From the NCBI RefSeq assembly GCF_016862555.1, contig NZ_BONE01000055.1, forward strand, positions 1 to 53,785: 53,785 nucleotides of DNA. Direction: 5' to 3'. Under the pieces are notes generated by a model. It worked only from the letters and a program-made list of their open reading frames with translations. It had not been told where the DNA came from and made no database searches. This document shows, in pieces, positions 53,480-53,785 of the stretch. Made by a program: the position numbers and the translations under genes. Position 1 is the first letter of the stretch; each line of letters begins with the position of its first letter. Source of the DNA: Asanoa siamensis. GTDB taxonomy: Bacteria; Actinomycetota; Actinomycetes; Mycobacteriales; Micromonosporaceae.

Positions 53480-53785
53480 GTGCGGTCCTTGCCTTGCCAC
53501 ACACCGCTTCGGCGACGCCGGTTCAGTGTTCGGCTCGCGGTGATCGGCCCCGGTCGGGCGGTGGTCATGGCCCGGGACGACGGGCGTGCCCTGCCCGGGA
53601 GCGCGGTAGTCGGGCGTGGGGGGTGTGGTGCGCCGCCGTGGGGGGCGTTTGTGGGCGGCGGCGCACCACACTGTCGGCGCCGCACGTCCGTGCCGTGGAG
53701 GTGACACGAGCGTGTGGTGCCGGTCCAGGCCCTCGGGTTCCGGCCCGGAGCACGGGCGCGCGGTGGGGGCTGCGCGGCCCGCGAC
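53480..53785. other. Right-edge stretch without a supported gene
   Basis: About 300 bp of GC-rich sequence. Frames here have repetitive Pro/Arg content and no protein-like segments. The perfect inverted repeat at 53623-53671 is the only notable structure. A gene running off the edge cannot be ruled out. Confidence 0.35.
53623..53671. repeat. Perfect 16-bp inverted repeat with 17-nt loop
   Basis: GTGTGGTGCGCCGCCG (53623-53638) and its exact complement (53656-53671) enclose a G/T-rich loop. On the minus strand it lies about 145 nt upstream of the 53479 GTG. It could be a terminator for a gene beyond the edge, an attenuator, or a replication or transfer hairpin of the element. Confidence 0.7.

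Larger units (their letters stand above)
27684..53785. mobile_element. Putative integrated genomic island (left end; right end outside window)
   Basis: The inference rests on the displaced tRNA 3' end at 27684 and on a switch from conserved backbone genes to accessory genes exactly there. These include phage-type Xre/ImmA, ubiquitin-like, restriction-modification, AIPR, RT-like and preQ0 genes. Stretches of lower GC are also present (for example near 29330 and 39655). No integrase, excisionase, replication or transfer gene is recognisable, so class and full length are unknown. The intact tRNA and integrase are predicted to lie past the right end. Confidence 0.55.

Overview
The window looks like the chromosome of a high-GC actinobacterium, most likely of the family Micromonosporaceae (Actinoplanes/Micromonospora-like). 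Support: very GC-rich coding sequence with many GTG starts; a mycothiol-dependent-type DinB enzyme; menaquinone synthesis by the futalosine route (mqnB, mqnD); an actinobacterial XPB helicase and its helicase-associated partner; a split LigD/Ku end-joining locus; and actinobacterial small families (DUF2530, DUF3027). The family assignment is inference from gene content, not from a search.

Layout. Bases 1-304 hold a decayed tandem repeat of about 35 bp. Bases 305-27646 are an ordinary chromosomal backbone: RNA phosphodiesterase ThpR, a DinB/maleylpyruvate-isomerase-type protein, an MFS exporter under a MarR regulator, a purine permease, DUF2530 and DUF3027 proteins, a second MFS protein, mqnB-mqnD, a cold-shock protein, a HAD phosphatase, the helicase-associated protein, a MacB/FtsX-type ABC exporter, an L,D-transpeptidase, XPB, LigD polymerase and ligase as separate genes next to a divergent ku, a TacA/TacT-type toxin-antitoxin pair, an acyl-CoA synthetase, a DHA2 drug exporter, a DJ-1/PfpI protein and an Hsp20.

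At 27684 there is a 37-bp copy of the 3' end of a tRNA gene (T-arm, acceptor 3' strand and CCA, minus strand) without the rest of the tRNA. I read this as the left attachment site of an integrated element that fills the rest of the window and probably continues past its right end. No integrase is visible here.

The inferred island has three blocks. (1) 27.9-35.8 kb: an Xre/ImmA regulator pair divergent from a bacterial ubiquitin-like conjugation operon (Ubl, E2, JAB peptidase, E1), then a HEPN-like protein and an HNH nuclease protein. (2) 35.9-41.5 kb: an N6-adenine DNA methyltransferase with two uncharacterised partner genes, one or both perhaps restriction enzymes, and a divergent AIPR abortive-infection gene. 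(3) 41.8-51.4 kb: a minus-strand operon of 13 tightly coupled genes. It begins with a complete GTP-to-preQ0 set (folE, queC, queD, queE) and continues with a reverse-transcriptase-like protein whose YxDD box reads FADN, a formylglycine-generating-enzyme-like protein, a DUF6884 protein, a GT2 glycosyltransferase, a radical SAM enzyme, a phosphoribosyltransferase, a GT4 glycosyltransferase, a 5'-3' exonuclease and a PIG-L deacetylase. A short operon of three unknown genes lies upstream (51.8-53.5 kb).

Block 3 is the best candidate for an undescribed system. The genes fit synthesis of a sugar-decorated 7-deazaguanine compound, either a nucleic-acid modification used in defence or element biology, or a nucleoside natural product. 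The exonuclease, RT-like and DUF6884 genes favour the first reading; the phosphoribosyltransferase, glycosyltransferases and deacetylase are compatible with both.
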